NCBI GenBank assembly: GCA_015680685.1
Contig: MNCI01007634.1
Span: 356,548 to 420,547, forward strand
Direction: 5' to 3'
DNA length: 64,000 nucleotides
Source: Gnetum montanum
Lineage: Eukaryota > Streptophyta > Gnetopsida > Gnetales > Gnetaceae
This document shows, piece by piece, positions 22,771 to 36,100 of this stretch (positions are counted from its first letter, which is position 1; every line of letters begins with the position of its first letter). Below the pieces are notes generated by a model. The model was not told the origin of the DNA, ran no database searches, and was given only the letters and a program-made list of their open reading frames with translations. The translations under genes and the position numbers were made by a program.

Positions 22771-25749
22771 AATGTATGGGTGTCCAACATAGTGGTAGTT
22801 TTCAAGAAGAATGGAAGCAGTCATATTTGTATTGATTTCTAACACCTTGATAAGGAAACTATTAAAGATGATTTCCATTTACCTAGCGTTGATCAACTTA
22901 TAAATACTATGACTAGACATGTCTTGTTATCCTTCATGGATGGGTTCTTAGGATATAGCCAAGTTTGGATAAACCCAAAGCATCAACCCTACATGCATCA
23001 ACTCTACACGATCTTCATGACTTCTCAAAGCACCTTTTACTATATATTGTGTCATTCTATCTAAAGAACATAGGTGTGACCTATCAATGATCCATGATCT
23101 ACATATCTAGTAACTACATGTTAGGTTTACTTAACGATTATGTTGATGACATAGTGATCAAGTTCAATATAGCCAATAACCATGCACATGGCCTAGACTT
23201 GGTACTTCAATAGTGCCTAATGTACAAACTTAGAATTAATTCTAAGAAGTAAGTATTTATCATTAAAACTGGTAAGATGCTTGGTTTGATAGTATCCAAG
23301 ATAGGGATATGTATCGATCCTGATAAGGTTAAATCCATAACCAACTTGACCCCACCTACTAATCTTAAGGAGCTATAGGGACTACAATGTGAATTGCAAT
23401 TCATTCATAGATTTGTTTCAAGGCTTACAAATAAGCTAGAACCCATGCAACACTTACTTAAGAAGGGATTTACTATAAGTGGACACTCCACTATAAGAAA
23501 ACCTTTGATAATATTAAGAAAGAGTTGGTCCAACTATCTACTATGTATTCATCTCAAAAGGACAAATTATTTTACATCTACCTTGTAATCTCCAACATGT
23601 TCATAGCCCCTTTACACTATCAAAAATGAGATGATTGAGTCGAGCTACCCATTTAATATTTAATTCATGCATTGATAGCTTATGAGACCTAATACAAAAA
23701 GGTCAAGAAGTATGACCTAGCCCTAGTCTTCTCCTTAAAGAAGTGAAGACATTACCTCCTTAGGATCCAAGTCAATGTTATATGTAAATATAATGTACTA
23801 AGAGTCATAACAACAAAATATATATGAAAGTAGTTATATAGCCTAGTGGAAAGCCATAACAGTTGATTTTTACCTACATTACATCTCCCAAGTCTCAACA
23901 AAAGATCAAGCTATAACTACACAACTTACAAAATTTCCAATTGAAGATAATGCAATCATTGATCTGAATTTCCCAATGAATATGTTAACATTTTTAATGA
24001 GGTACCAAAGGGTTACAAATCCATCATGCACTTTGATAGAGCTTCAACTACCCATGGGACAAGTGCCATTGTAATCATAATATCATTCTTTGGTGAGATC
24101 CAACCTTTTGCTTACCATTTTAAATTTCTATGTATTAATAACAAGTAGAATATGAAGGGCTAATCAAAGGAATGATGGTAGGTCATAACCAAGGAATCAA
24201 ATGTCTAATCATAAAAGATTATTCAGAACTTGTGGTTAATCAAGTAATTGAGATTTACACATGAAAAGCTAAACATTTATAACCTTATTGTAACCTAGCC
24301 AAGAAGCTAATGCTACAATTTATAGACGTTGGCATTTAACACATATCCCAAATTAAGAACACCTTAGCTGATGCCATTGTAACCTTGGTCCTATGTATGA
24401 CATCAGATGTGTTTAGCAAGTTACATTCCTTGATAAATAACTATGGTCTTCCCATCATGTAGAATACTGAAAGCATGTCTATAGGCACGATTGATAATGT
24501 TCCTCAAAAGAAGTGGTATGAAAATAACATGTTTTACCTAATGCATGATAAATTTTTACAAAACCTAACTATTTCTCAAAAGGATGTTGTATGTAAAAGA
24601 TCAAAATAAGATGTCATTGTAGCTAATAACACATTATGAAAAAGGTCCTATGATGACATATTATTAGTGTGTTTGTGCAAAACCAAAGCTCACATAGTCC
24701 TTAAGCAGGTTCACAAGGGCATATGTGGAGGACATATAGGGCCTAAATCCATGAATACAAAGATTAAATTATTAGGTTACTATTGGGCCTATATGAAAAG
24801 TGAACACCTATAGAAGGTTAAAACTTATAACCTTTGTTACTGGCACAACAACTTAATACATGTGCCACCAATTGAATTACATACTACTTAGATCACATGG
24901 TCATTTCAATGATGGGGAATTGACATTATTGGATCTATAATGCCTAACTCTTCCATAGGAAATAACTTCATCATCACCACAACTAAATATTTTACAAAGC
25001 AAGTTGAAGCTATTCATCTAAGGAAAATAATGTTCCAATGAGTCTATAAATTCATATTGGACAACATAGTATCCCATTTTGGCATACCCTTAATAATATT
25101 TATAGAAAATAAATCATAGTTCAATAGCTAAGAAACACAAGCATTTTATCAACAATTAAGTATCAAACATTCCTTTTCATCACCATATTATCAATAAGCT
25201 AATGGACAAGATGAAGCTAGTAACAAAGTTATCATAAACTTGTTTTAAAAGATGCTAAATAATTTTAGATGAAAGTGGGATGAATGACTCATGCATACCC
25301 TTTGGGCCTATAGAATAATCTTTAGAACCATGATGGGTGCCACCCCATATAGCCTTGTTTATGGATCTACAGCGATTTTGCCTCTTAAGTTGCAGGTACC
25401 ATTCTTAAGGGTAGCACTATCTAACTTCATTAATGATGAGAAGAATAAGAAGCTTCATATCATTTATCTCAAATTGATAAAGAAGTAGTGAATAAAAATG
25501 CTTACTCACATCAAACAATACCAAGATAAAAAATAACATCATCATGATATGAATAGACAAAAAGACAAGGACAGAGACCTTGTCCTTAAAACTATTTCCA
25601 AACATGTGGACAAGTTCTTGGCTAATTGGAAAGGACCTTCCTTGGTCACCAATCCTTATGGTAATAGAGCATTCAAACTGGTAGACATGGATGAGAATGA
25701 ACTGGCCAACCCTATCAATCATTCCTATCTCAAACCTTATTATATCTAG
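22771..25749 (+). pseudogene. Element B: decayed Tat-type pol (RT, RNase H, second RNase H, integrase)
   Basis: Begins abruptly inside RT (VVVFKKNGSSHICIDF), keeps the active site NDYVDDIV near 23140, IGICIDPDKVKSITNL, then RNase H pieces (AITVDFYLHYISQ) and second RNase H pieces. Integrase spans ~24650-25749: zinc finger HKGICGGH with the first Cys replaced by Tyr (KTYNLC), core GIDIIG, second Asp replaced by Glu (FIENKS), and the catalytic Glu kept (GQDEASNK). The C-terminal domain is open from 25549 and ends INHSYLKPYYI with TAG 25747-25749. Many stops and frameshifts. No LTR of its own can be seen; the 5' part is missing. Confidence 0.85.
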
Positions 25750-26358
25750 CAATAACCTATTTTCCTATAATCCTTTATTATATTTATTTACAAGTATGGA
25801 TGAATGATTGACATTGAAGATCTTTATAGCCTATATTAAGCGAATGAGTATGACCTCTCATCTCTTTCTTTTTGGTATAATAAGATACTACAAACATTGT
25901 ATAAGTTTATGAAACAAAATACAAATTTCTTATATTGTACCAATTGTAACCTATGGTGGTCTATAGCCTAATTTTTTCTCATATGACCTTATGCAATTTG
26001 TTTTAAGCACATGAATTCTTTGACATGACCTCTTTTCCTCTTATAGATGTACTTTCAAGATGAAGCATAAATTCATTACAAGTATGTAACTCATCATGGT
26101 AGTGAGTTATCACACAACTATGATACATGAGATTTGGTTAGCTTGTCCCACTATGCTAAGTGTTATTGCCTCACATCACTTCAATTATCCCTCTTGAATC
26201 ATAATTCCATAGCCCAATTTCAACTTTTCATACCATAATAACAATAAAGATCTATGTTTGGCATTCATGCATTGTGATCGAATGAGATCTTCTTTGACAT
26301 ACTCCTTCATCAAATTTGTTGAATGTAACACATCCCATCCAACGAGAAAACTATGGAT
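25750..26358. other. Spacer after pol B, no gene
   Basis: AT-rich sequence after the B stop codon. It lacks the AAACTGGCA array, purine tract or LTR expected for this family, so B appears truncated on its 3' side too. Confidence 0.4.
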
Positions 26359-26585
26359 TGTTGAACTTAGAAGGTGGGGGGAATGGAGAAGTTTCTAAAT
26401 TTAAAATTCTCTAACATAAAAACCATACCAATTTTAATGTGGTTCACTGACTTGGATAATCCACACTTAGAGGGTAGTTTTCAAGCACACCTCTAGACTT
26501 TGTTCCTTCCAAATTATGGTTTGAAGGATCCACACCATGTACAATCTTCAAGCCCCATGCTAGAGTTTTGTGCCACAATGCCAAC
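26359..26585 (+). repeat. Possible copia-type LTR fragment split by element D
   Basis: TGTTGAAC at 26359 followed by TGTGGTTCACTGACTTGG and AATCCACACTTAGAGGG resembles the 5' part of plant copia-type LTRs. Element D interrupts it at 26585. A plausible continuation follows from 45464 (for example AACAATTACAAGGGATAGATG near 45659). Weak evidence: I could not define its end. Confidence 0.3.
26581..26585. other. Target site duplication, left copy (CCAAC)
   Basis: CCAAC directly before the D 5' LTR is repeated exactly at 45464-45468 directly after the 3' LTR. Five bases is the usual duplication size for gypsy integration. Confidence 0.85.
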
Positions 26586-28203
26586 TAAACACCACCAAAT
26601 TTGGGCCACCATGTATTGACTGCAAATTTTTCTAAATGTCAACACAATGCAAATTTTTTCTAAGTATTGGGCCTACACTCCCCACTACTAGGACTACGCA
26701 TCATAACATAGTTAGTGTAGTATACAACACAAGACTAGATTTGCAAGGTTTTTCTAAGTGTTGAAAGGAGTTGCAAATTCTTCTAAGTGCCAAGACTATG
26801 CTCTCCACTACTAGGACTATGCTTTAGAGTGTAGTTAGCGTAGTCAACACACAAATGGCTAGTTTTGCAAATTTTCCTAAGTGTCAAGCTAGAAGCTTTC
26901 AAACTTGCTTGGCATGGAAGAAATAGTTTGGAAAATTTTCTAACTACTAGACTACACTCCCTACTATGCTCTAGAGCATAGTCTACCTAGTTTGCATGAA
27001 GACACCAATTTTGCAAAAAAATTTCTAACTGCTAAGACTACACTCTCACTACTAAGACTATGCTTTAGAGCGTAGTCAATGTAGTCCAACATTGAAGCTC
27101 AAGTTTTGCAATGTTCGTCAAACTGTTGAGACTACGCTCCAAAGTGTAGTCAGTGTAGTCATGCAGAACTGCCTCTAGGAGCCTTCAAAACACAACACCA
27201 ACCTCACCTTAGCTCTAACACATCTTTAGCAAGCAATATCAACAACTTGCATTTCTTTTGCACCCCCATTTATCCTAAAACTATACTTATGCTCAACACC
27301 ACTTGAGAGAGTGGACAGTGTACTCCCCGAGCATAGTCTCTAAGATTTCATTTCTTTTGAATTTTGTTAGGTACATTACAGTTTGTTTGGCATTTGCACA
27401 TGAAATTTGGTAGCATAGTCATAGTTTGACAGTTTCATGGGGTCCATTGAAGCACACCAGCAGAACACTATTTGCTTTAGTGGAGAGCATAGTTGGGTGT
27501 AACATAGTCCCAACTACCCTAGCGCCATGTGGCACTCAATCCATAATTCATGGAAACCTTAACCCTATAAATACCCAAGTGCTCTATGTTTTAGGGGTTG
27601 GCATCTATTAGCATTTTGGCATTTCCTTATGCAAAAGCAAGTTCAAGGCATAAAACTGGCAAGCACCTTTGCATACCATCTAGGATACCATAGATCATTG
27701 TAGCCCATGGGACACCACTGTAGACAACTCGATAGACATAGAAACCATGGTGGATATCATTATTCATAGCCTAGACACCCTAAGACTATGACTACATTTC
27801 CTACTATGCCTTTTTTTACATCATGTACCTCCTCACCTTTCTTGCAGTTAACTACACTCTCCCCATTTGGGGTGGTGCCACTTTCTCTCTCACCCTCACC
27901 GTACACATTTTTCAGCATTTTTATTCACATTATAGCATTTACTCGCATTTTTCACTATTTTTGCATGTAATCATGCATTCAAACCTTTTTTTTCTAAGGG
28001 AAACGCTTAACTACACTCACCCCCATTGACATCATAGATGCTGCAAACATTGTGTAAGCACTTAACAATGCTTCAGCATCGCATTCCATAAGTCCTAGTC
28101 TGATTGACAAGACCATGCTGGGCACACAAATGTGGGGTCAAGTTATGCACCCATGAGCCTCCTGATGTTCCCATTCCAACCACTGGCATTTTTTATTGTT
28201 ATA
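26586..28203 (+). repeat. 5' LTR of element D
   Basis: Starts TAAACACCACC (TG changed to TA) and ends TTGTTATA, 1618 bp. It aligns along its length with 43832-45463. U3 (26680-27170) contains repeated AAGACTATGCTCTCCACTAC-type motifs and the perfect 20-bp palindrome at 26963-26982. TATA box at 27566-27572. The conserved U5 block is CTGATTGACAAGACC near 28099-28113. Confidence 0.87.
27566..27572 (+). promoter_or_regulatory. TATA box in D 5' LTR
   Basis: CCCTATAAATACCC, conserved in the A, G and D 3' LTRs at the same place relative to the U5 block. Confidence 0.75.
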
Positions 28204-28209
28204 GTTTTC

Positions 28210-28228
28210 TGGTGCTAGAAGGAGGGCC
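28210..28228 (+). promoter_or_regulatory. Primer binding site of element D
   Basis: TGGTGCTAGAAGGAGGGCC starts six bases after the LTR end. It differs from the G primer site by one CG-to-TG change. Confidence 0.75.
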
Positions 28229-28539
28229 AATGTCATTTCCTTCTATAGCCTTTGCAGTTTGTTGTCTCGCGTGCTCTCTCCACCACCGTTGTGAGCTCTA
28301 GTCTAGTGTAGACCTAACACCCCTATGAACCTACCATAATAGCAACTAGATCTGAGGCCAGCACAAGAGTTTTCTACAAGTTGGTTGGTGTAGGCTGGAC
28401 CCCATTCTTAGTTCCCCTAGAACCCTACGTGACAACACCAAAGCTTCCATCCAATACTTAGCTAAATTCTAGGTGCTCATGAGAGTGTAGTTGGCTCTCA
28501 ACATAGAGAGCATAGTTGGCTCTTAGCGTAGTGAGCATA

Positions 28540-28740
28540 GTCCTAGAGTTAGCCATTTTTAGTAGCTTCTAAAGTTAGCTATTTTTCATAGTTTTTAGAC
28601 TTAGCTATTTTTTGCACATTTTACACTTAGCCATTTTCTTGCAGTTCCCATACTTAGCCATTTTTCTACTATTTTCATACTTATTCATTTTTCTAGTTAT
28701 CCAAATCAGCCATTTTCTCATCTTTTGCAACTAGCATCCC
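28540..28740 (+). repeat. TTAGCCATTTTT degenerate repeat in D leader
   Basis: About seven units of ~28-35 bp such as GAGTTAGCCATTTTTAGTAG, TTAGCTATTTTTCATAG and CTTAGCCATTTTTCTAC. It lies between the primer site and the recognisable gag and is absent from the G leader. Confidence 0.65.
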
Positions 28741-28919
28741 TTTGCATCTTACTCTTCACATCATGAACCCTGAGTAGCCTTTGACCTCTACTCTAAGTGT
28801 AGTTGTTGCTTGGCCCATTTAGCAAGAAGTCCAAATTGACCATCTTGCCAGTCCTGCTATGCTAGAACAAGGGTAATCCCTTAGGTTGCATAGCCTACCC
28901 CCCAAGTACACAATACTAA

Positions 28920-31000
28920 ATGATAAGTAGTATAACTTCATTTGCGCGAGGCTCTAGGCAAGTCTATTTGTAAACTACTAAGACATGGAGGCCAAATGAA
29001 GTTATGAGCTCATACATCAAAATAGAAGGAAATATTTCTCCTTTGCTATGAACTTCATTTTACTCACTGAGCCTTATTAGTGGATGCTTGCCTAGCTCAT
29101 CCAAGCCAATGAGCACAAGGCAAGGACAAACTATGAGGATCCCTTGTAGGATGAGTAGGATGAGTTCAAGGCCCATTCAGAGCATGAGAACTCATTTCAC
29201 ACCTCTTTCTAGTGTACAACCTCTACTTTCATTCCTCAACAGTCCCATCCACCTATTTTTTTGAAGATAGTTATAAACCTAGTATCACCTCCTAGGTCTA
29301 CATCAGTGGTGATGACCCACCATACATAGTACACACACCAAGATGCAACACATTCTACCAACCAGCCCTTTTTCATACCATTGCAACTTGCTCAATCCTC
29401 CCTGTGAGTAACTATCATGCTAGCACAACCTTACGTGCACACCATGCACATTCCTCTACCGCAAGCGACTCAGGCATCACATGTCCTAGCTATCTTGCCA
29501 GCCCCCTTCACAATGGTCCAACCTACAAATGCATGGTGGGCCTCAACCATCATGCCCATGGCACAACCCACACAATAAGCATCACCATGATCTCACAACC
29601 CATAGTTGAGTCATGGGCCATCCAAATAGCACAGTGGGTAGCACAATTGACATAGTCTGCTATAACCTCCCTAAGCTTAGATCAAGCATTCCAACTCATC
29701 CAGACTCTAACAGAGGAGGTTAAGCAGCTCAAGGCTGCCTCCTCTGAAACAGTGCATGTGATGAACTTCTACTAAGATGATCTGATCAATCATGTTGTCC
29801 CACCACTCACACAAACTACTGGGGTCCCACTCCCCCAATTCACCAAAAACAACAATGAAGGGAATCCCAATGCATACCTAGTAACCTTCTAGTCTAAATG
29901 CCTTATACTGTATGCATGGCCACACACCATTATCTATGTGTTCATCATGTGCTTGACAAATAAGGCACTAGACTAATACCATGTGCTCCCTAGGGCATTC
30001 ATTTCCTCTTTGGAGGATTTTCTTAGCCAATTTGTCATGTTCTTCAAGTATAAATTGAAGCCTAAGATGACCCTAGACTAGCTAATGTAGATTACGCAAG
30101 GCCACTTAGAGCCCATGAAAAAATTCATACAATGTTAGAGTGCATCATCGAATGAAATCCATGAGTCCATCGTGGAAACACACCTACTAGTAATTTTCAA
30201 GGATGTAGTGAATGACTTTATTAAGTCAAATTTGTACTATTTAGCCCTATAATCCTTGAGCCAGGCATTTTCTCAAACCAAGAGCATTCGGGATGCAGCA
30301 GAGGCCAACAAGAACCTATCCTATGTGGCCTACAAGAACTTGCATGCCAACAAGAACAAGGACAAGGACAAACAAGCAACAACTGTGGCAACAATGGCCA
30401 ATGAGGCCAAGCCACCCAAGGCCCTAGCCCACAACAAGGTTTCTGGCCCAAGAACTATGACAAGCAACCAACTTGCATCATTGACACCTATGAGGCAAGC
30501 TATCCCAAAGCCAAACTTTAAGTGCAAGGATCGCTCAAAGTACACACTATTTCCCATCAAGTTTTTAGAACTCCTAGACCAACTACTTAAGGCTAGGAAA
30601 ATCCAGTACAAGTAGATTTCCAAGGAGGCTCATAAGAGGCATGAGTGATACTACAAGCTCCTCAGGAATCCCTTAGTTATAGTTCCAAATGAGCCTCTGG
30701 TTCCTAAATATTTTAGGCTAGACTAATTTTTCCAATATCATCAATCACCTAGACATGACACAGACTTATGTATGGATCTACAAGATGAAATTCAGTGCAT
30801 GATTGATCATGGTGAGTTGGTTCTAGATGCCACCAACTTAATTTGCCCCCAAAATCAATCAATGAGAGTCTACAAGGATCCTTTGAATGCAAGCAATGTA
30901 GGGTACACCATCAACCCTATCAACATTGATGACAACTCAAAATTAGCATAGGAGCCATTTGTGGTTTGTGTGCTTTCTAGCAACACTGGGGCCCCCTTGA
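28920..31000 (+). pseudogene. Element D: gag polyprotein
   Basis: Homologous throughout to the minus-strand gag at 17845-19897: LTEPYQWM-type N-terminal segment near 29055, SLDQAFQLIQTLTEEVKQLK at ~29677, the gag core (KALD, YHVLPRAFISSLEDF, FKYKLKPKMTLD), and the C-terminal lysine-rich stretch NKNKDKDKQATT followed by PKPNFKCKDRSKYTLFP. Open pieces are 29404-29655 and 30256-30615. Twelve in-frame stops between 29650 and 30960 are seven TAG, four TAA and one TGA. The true start is not visible; the leader ORF may begin near 28429, where the expected ATG would read GTG. Frame fragments continue past 31000 into the linker before protease. Confidence 0.8.
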
Positions 31001-31599
31001 CATCCACCAGTTAAAGGATCCCTTTTGTTATCAGAGTTCCACCTTAGGCACCCACAACATCCTTTGTGGTTAGGGTCCCGTAGAACGTTGTAGTAGAAAC
31101 AGCCCAGTCACCCTTCATTTTCAAGGTGCTACAATGTGTGGAATCCTCACTAACTTAGAGTTTGATGGTGGGCCACACATACACCCTTACACATCCAAGG
31201 GATCATCCTGTAGGCAAAATTGGTAGAACGTCTAGGTGGTAACTAGAGAGGCCTCATGAGTGCCTTGCCAACAAAATGGTTAGGTAGCACCAGGAGAAAA
31301 AAGAGCTGGGTCTACTAAATCTCATCCCCTTATTCACCATCCCCATGGCTAAATCAATTGAAAAGGCCACCACAAGTAACTAATAACAAACCACTAAGGC
31401 TCATAGGTAAGCAAAGCAAGCCAAGCTCAAATCTCCTCCATGAGAGATTCATCTCTTGGGTTGCATGAAGGAGATGAAGGCCAAAAAAATAGTGGATAGC
31501 AACAAGGATTTCATAGACACATTGGCCCAAGTGAAATAGGATCTAAAGAAAAATAACACTACACTATGACCTAATCATGACCTCCTCCACTGACCATGA

Positions 31600-32425
31600 A
31601 GCGTTGGTCTACATGTTGACCTCCAATCTTGTTATGGAGGACATCCCAATGGATGAACAATCCATCCACACTGTGATGCTTTCCCCTACACCACAAGAAT
31701 TAAGCTCAACATCCTTGACATTCCTTGATTAGGAGATCAAGGTTGACCATAAGTTGGATCAAGTAATTATTGCGCTAATGTTTATCACAATTTGTGTTGG
31801 ACAATGCAAAATTTGTAGGGTGCATGTCGACAATGCGGCGGCAATGAACATCATCCCATATATCATCATTAACAAGCTAGGTCTTACCAACCAAATCAAA
31901 CCCAAAAAGAAAATTTTCCTGAAGTCCTTTAATGGGTCATGCATTATTGTAAGGGGAACGGTGACGATAGCCTTTATGGTAGGGGAAGAATTCCCCACCA
32001 CCGCAAAGTTCAGCGTTATCAAGAAGATGTCGAGCTTCAATCTAATCTTAGGTAGGCCTTGGCTAGCCCAGCTATAGGTCATATCCTCTCTAATCCACCA
32101 ATAAATCCACCTTCCATATGAAGGTTCTAAGGTTATCATTTATAGTGACAATGTAGCCCCTTTGGCCATAAACAACATAGACACAAAACAAGGGTCAAAG
32201 ATGGAGTTCCCCGATGACATGCCTCCTATAAAGGACGAAGGTGAAACATGTGAGGTAGACCAACCCAAGGAACCAAAGAGAGCCAAAAACCTCCCAGAGG
32301 ATGCTCTTTGGGTAGAATTTCCCTTCAACATAGCTAATGAAGGTCAAAGTGAGTACCGCATAGTACTATCCAAGCCCTACACACCCCCTAACCCACACCG
32401 GGTTAGAAAGCAACTGCACAACTAA
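31600..32425 (+). pseudogene. Element D: aspartic protease
   Basis: The frame 31754-32077 reads CKICRVHVDNAAAMNIIPY, corresponding to the active-site loop of Tat-type proteases. The motif is normally Asp-(Ser/Thr/Asn)-Gly, but here the third residue is Ala (DNA), which should impair activity. A FNGS segment and the C-terminal LILGRPWL motif are clear. After a TAG the frame resumes at 32162 and runs open to the stop after VRKQLHN (32422-32424), which ends gag-protease. The protease would process the polyprotein in the virus-like particle. It is followed directly by pyrimidine-rich sequence and the AAACTGGCA array, not by RT. Confidence 0.8.
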
Positions 32426-32689
32426 GGCATCTCCTTAGTCCAACATGTGCTAGGTGCCTACCTACCCCTAACTTCTACATACCTTTCTTTCTTGCATCTT
32501 GCTTGCACATTTACATTTTTCTTGGTTGTTTGCATTTTGCATTGTTTTCTTTATTATGCATTTATTTCTTTTGTTTGTGCATTTTCTCTTAGTTTACATC
32601 TTTACTTGTTTAGTTTACTCTTTAGTAATTATTAGCCTATGCATGAAAAGCATTAAAATAAATAAAAATCATAAAAATTAAAACTATAA

Positions 32690-32990
32690 AAATTTTGGCT
32701 TGAAAAGGCCTTAAACTAGCGCATGACCCACCATGGCCTTAAACTAGCATCACACGGCCCACCATGGCCTAAAATTGGCAACACTTTTCTTTCCAATGCA
32801 TGGCTCGAAATGGCCTTAAACTACCAATGGGGCCCAGAATGACCTAAAACTACCAACACACACTATCAACACATGTGACCCATAATGACCTAAAACTATC
32901 AACATAACCCAAAATGATCTTAAACTAGCATCAGCCCTTCCGCCATGGCCTTAAACTGGCATGGGGCTCGCAATGGCCTAGTCGCATCAA
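32690..32990 (+). repeat. AAACTAGCA array after protease, element D
   Basis: About eight units such as GGCCTTAAACTAGC and GACCTAAAACTACCAAC with ATGGCC spacers. Related to the post-pol arrays at 2085-2640 and 41850-42310 but with a different upstream phrase (CATGGCC). Confidence 0.75.
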
Positions 32991-33179
32991 TTTATCACAT
33001 TATCAACATAAAACACATAGAAAATAGATGCAAAATTCTACACACTATACACATCATATAGCAAAACATTCATTACATCTCATGACAATAACAACATAGC
33101 ATGAGCATTAGCACCATGTATCACCAAAAATACACAAGAATGCAAAAATTCCCAATAGTAGGGCTACATTAGAACATGC

Positions 33180-36100
33180 TCAACCGATGGTACTAGGTGA
33201 AGGTGGAAGTCCTTCCCCTGTCACACCATTGAGGCCTCCAGCATCGCATGGTTCCTGCTACCATACAACAGCAACAAAAATAGAAAATTAGTAAGAAAAT
33301 GTACAATATACAAGCTAACATGAAAAAGCATCAAAGCAATACAAAAAACTAACCTGAGAGGGTCCCACATCAATCATGTCTAGAGGCAAACTATTAAGGC
33401 CCTCCTCCAAGTGTTGGAGGATTTCAGTCGTAGATAGCCACGTCCAATCCTCTTGGCCAAAGTTAATCCCTGCAAGGGTCTTGCCTTTGTCCACAGTGGT
33501 CCATGTGGGTAGATCCATGGAAAATGTAGTAGATGAAGCCTCTCCTAAGGGTGTGACAATCTACCTCTCTAAAGAGCCACTCACCACAGTATGATGAGAA
33601 AATAACTCATAGGCCCATCTCCCATTGATTGCCTCAAGGAACATCTTAAGGTAGTGGTGTTTGATAAAATCCTCCTTGTACCACTTAAGGCATGTGTCTC
33701 ACTCATGCTTGTAATGGTGCTTTTCATTCTTTTAGGTCTACCCCCACCTGTACACCTTTGTACTATAGTCTTTCCAATCCTAATTCTTTTGGGTGAGAAG
33801 ATCCATCTGTAGCTACTCAATAATCTCTTGGGTGGCCTCATTTTTACCTCAGATGGTTGATGAGTACTTGACACAATCTATCTTTGTGACTAAGCCACTA
33901 GAAATTCATATTGAGATTGAAGATCCCCAATCTTTGTGTCTTGGCCTATCAGCCTCTTCTAGAGCTCATGAATGTGCTTCCACAAGTGTTCATTTGAGTG
34001 CTTATAGACCCACAATGCTTTCACACAGGAAAGTGTGCATCCACTAACTACCTCATATACATGATGAGGTACCTTCTCCACTTCAAAAGGGAACTCAAGG
34101 ATAGCATCCACTTTGGCTGCCCTACTTAGATCCCATCAAAGCTTAGAACCTATTATCATGCAACAAGGAAATCAACTTTAGCCAGAAACTAAGCATTTGA
34201 TTGATAAGCAACATAAGCAAAGCAACATCATGTACATACTGAGCTCAGGATCTACCTACTGTAGGTAGTTAACCATATCCTCCATAATGTCATCCATGAA
34301 GGCAAACCTATTAAGCATGTCTACCCATAGCTTCATGTAATAGGTAGACATTTGATTGCCAGCAAGCACATTTGAGGTTGCAACATAGCAATGCACTTAG
34401 CAACAACTAAATAGCCAAATATGCTAGAGCAAAATACCAACAACAAATGGCAATTTAAGGCACTTACCTAGTAGACCCTTAGGTGTTAAAGTAGGGGGAT
34501 CACCCATTTGCACACCATCAAAGAGGCTATCAAAATCACCCCTATCAAGGTGGAATAGCCCCTCCTCCAAATGTTGGAGAGTCTTGGTGGCCTTGTGTAG
34601 CTCCTTCCCATGCACTTCCCCCTCCTTGGCTTGACAAAGGGCTTCCTCTACTACTACTTCCACCGTTTCTCTGGTAGCCCTCTCTTCTAATTTTGATAAT
34701 TTATAAACATAACATGTTGAAAGATATTAGTACACATTAGTGTAATAATATAACATAGCAAAACATAACAATATAAAAAATACAAAAATGGATGCATCTA
34801 ACAAAGCACATATACTAACCTTTGACCTCTGTGCATAAGTCATGAAGCTTGAGGTAAATTTTCTTGGCACTTGCTTTTTCAACCACAGGAGTAGCCTCCT
34901 CTATAGGACATGGCCTCTTAATTTTCACCTTGGATGGTCCCACCATCTCTACAATATAACATTTATGCTTGTTTACATCCCCAGTGCCAACTAGGAGACC
35001 CTCATCCATGTTGTCATGTGAATAGTATGACTACCCCAAGAGACCTTTGGTCATTACTAAATACAACTCATCAATCTCCTCTAAGGGATCCTATGCGCAA
35101 GCGGTTGTGAAAATATGCTTAATCCAAGGCTTCAACAGTTACTCATGATCTTGCATGATCCATCTTCTACTATCATGTACCACTAGGAGCTTCACAAACC
35201 TTTATAGATACTCTGCAAAGAATGAAAAATGTACATGAGACCTTGCTTGTAGGTTGAAATGTAGCATGGTGATCTCTACATGTAAACTAGTGGAGATGTA
35301 AGAGGCCCAGTTGAACCTCATTCCCTCCTACAATACCTTCCTCATCACCCATGCCTACTCCACCCCAAGGACTTTCCCTTGGGAGAGAAACTTCAAGAAG
35401 GCATGGGCATGGAAAAGAGGATAGAGCTCTCGGACCTCAAGCACAAGCATGTTCTTGATGGACATGCCCTTGTGAGATCGAGTGGCCTCCAACCAACCCT
35501 TGATCTCTCCTATGTAGTCCACCTCCTATTGGCCTTATCAATGACTAATAGGCCATCAGTGAGGAGGCCAAAGAGGTTGACAAAGAAGGCCTCGTTGAGG
35601 TCCAGAACTACCCTCACATCGTGCACCTGAGTGATGAAGTGACAAACATCGCTGCTAAAGGAGTCTATGATGGTGACCATTTCAATCACTAGAATTCTTG
35701 GGCTAAGGGCTAAGTAAAGGTCCTTTAACCTATCATGTGTGAGCCTACTGGTTAGTGCCTCTAAGGCCTAGTGGCATAACCAATGTTTTGCCCCCTCCAC
35801 ATCACCATATTTCATGATGAGGGTGGCCTCAGTGTGGCTTGCGATGACCACCGTCACCTCTCTTGAAGTAACTACTACTACAATGAAGGAAAAAAAATGT
35901 TAATACCATGCAAGGGAAATCATCAAATAAATGTGATCAAGCATAATATTCAAAATGATAGATTCTTATATGGTACAAATGGAATGTGGGATGGAGGTAT
36001 TGGTGTAAGCATCTCCTCGATGTTGACTTCACCACTAGCCCACTCCTCATCTAGCTAGTCATGGGTTTTACACCACTCATATGTCTTCAAGTACTAGGTA

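Noticed and set aside
32447-32681. Hydrophobic ORFs suggesting membrane segments
   Set aside because: Pyrimidine-rich spacer after protease gives Phe/Leu/Cys codons; no start context or conservation.
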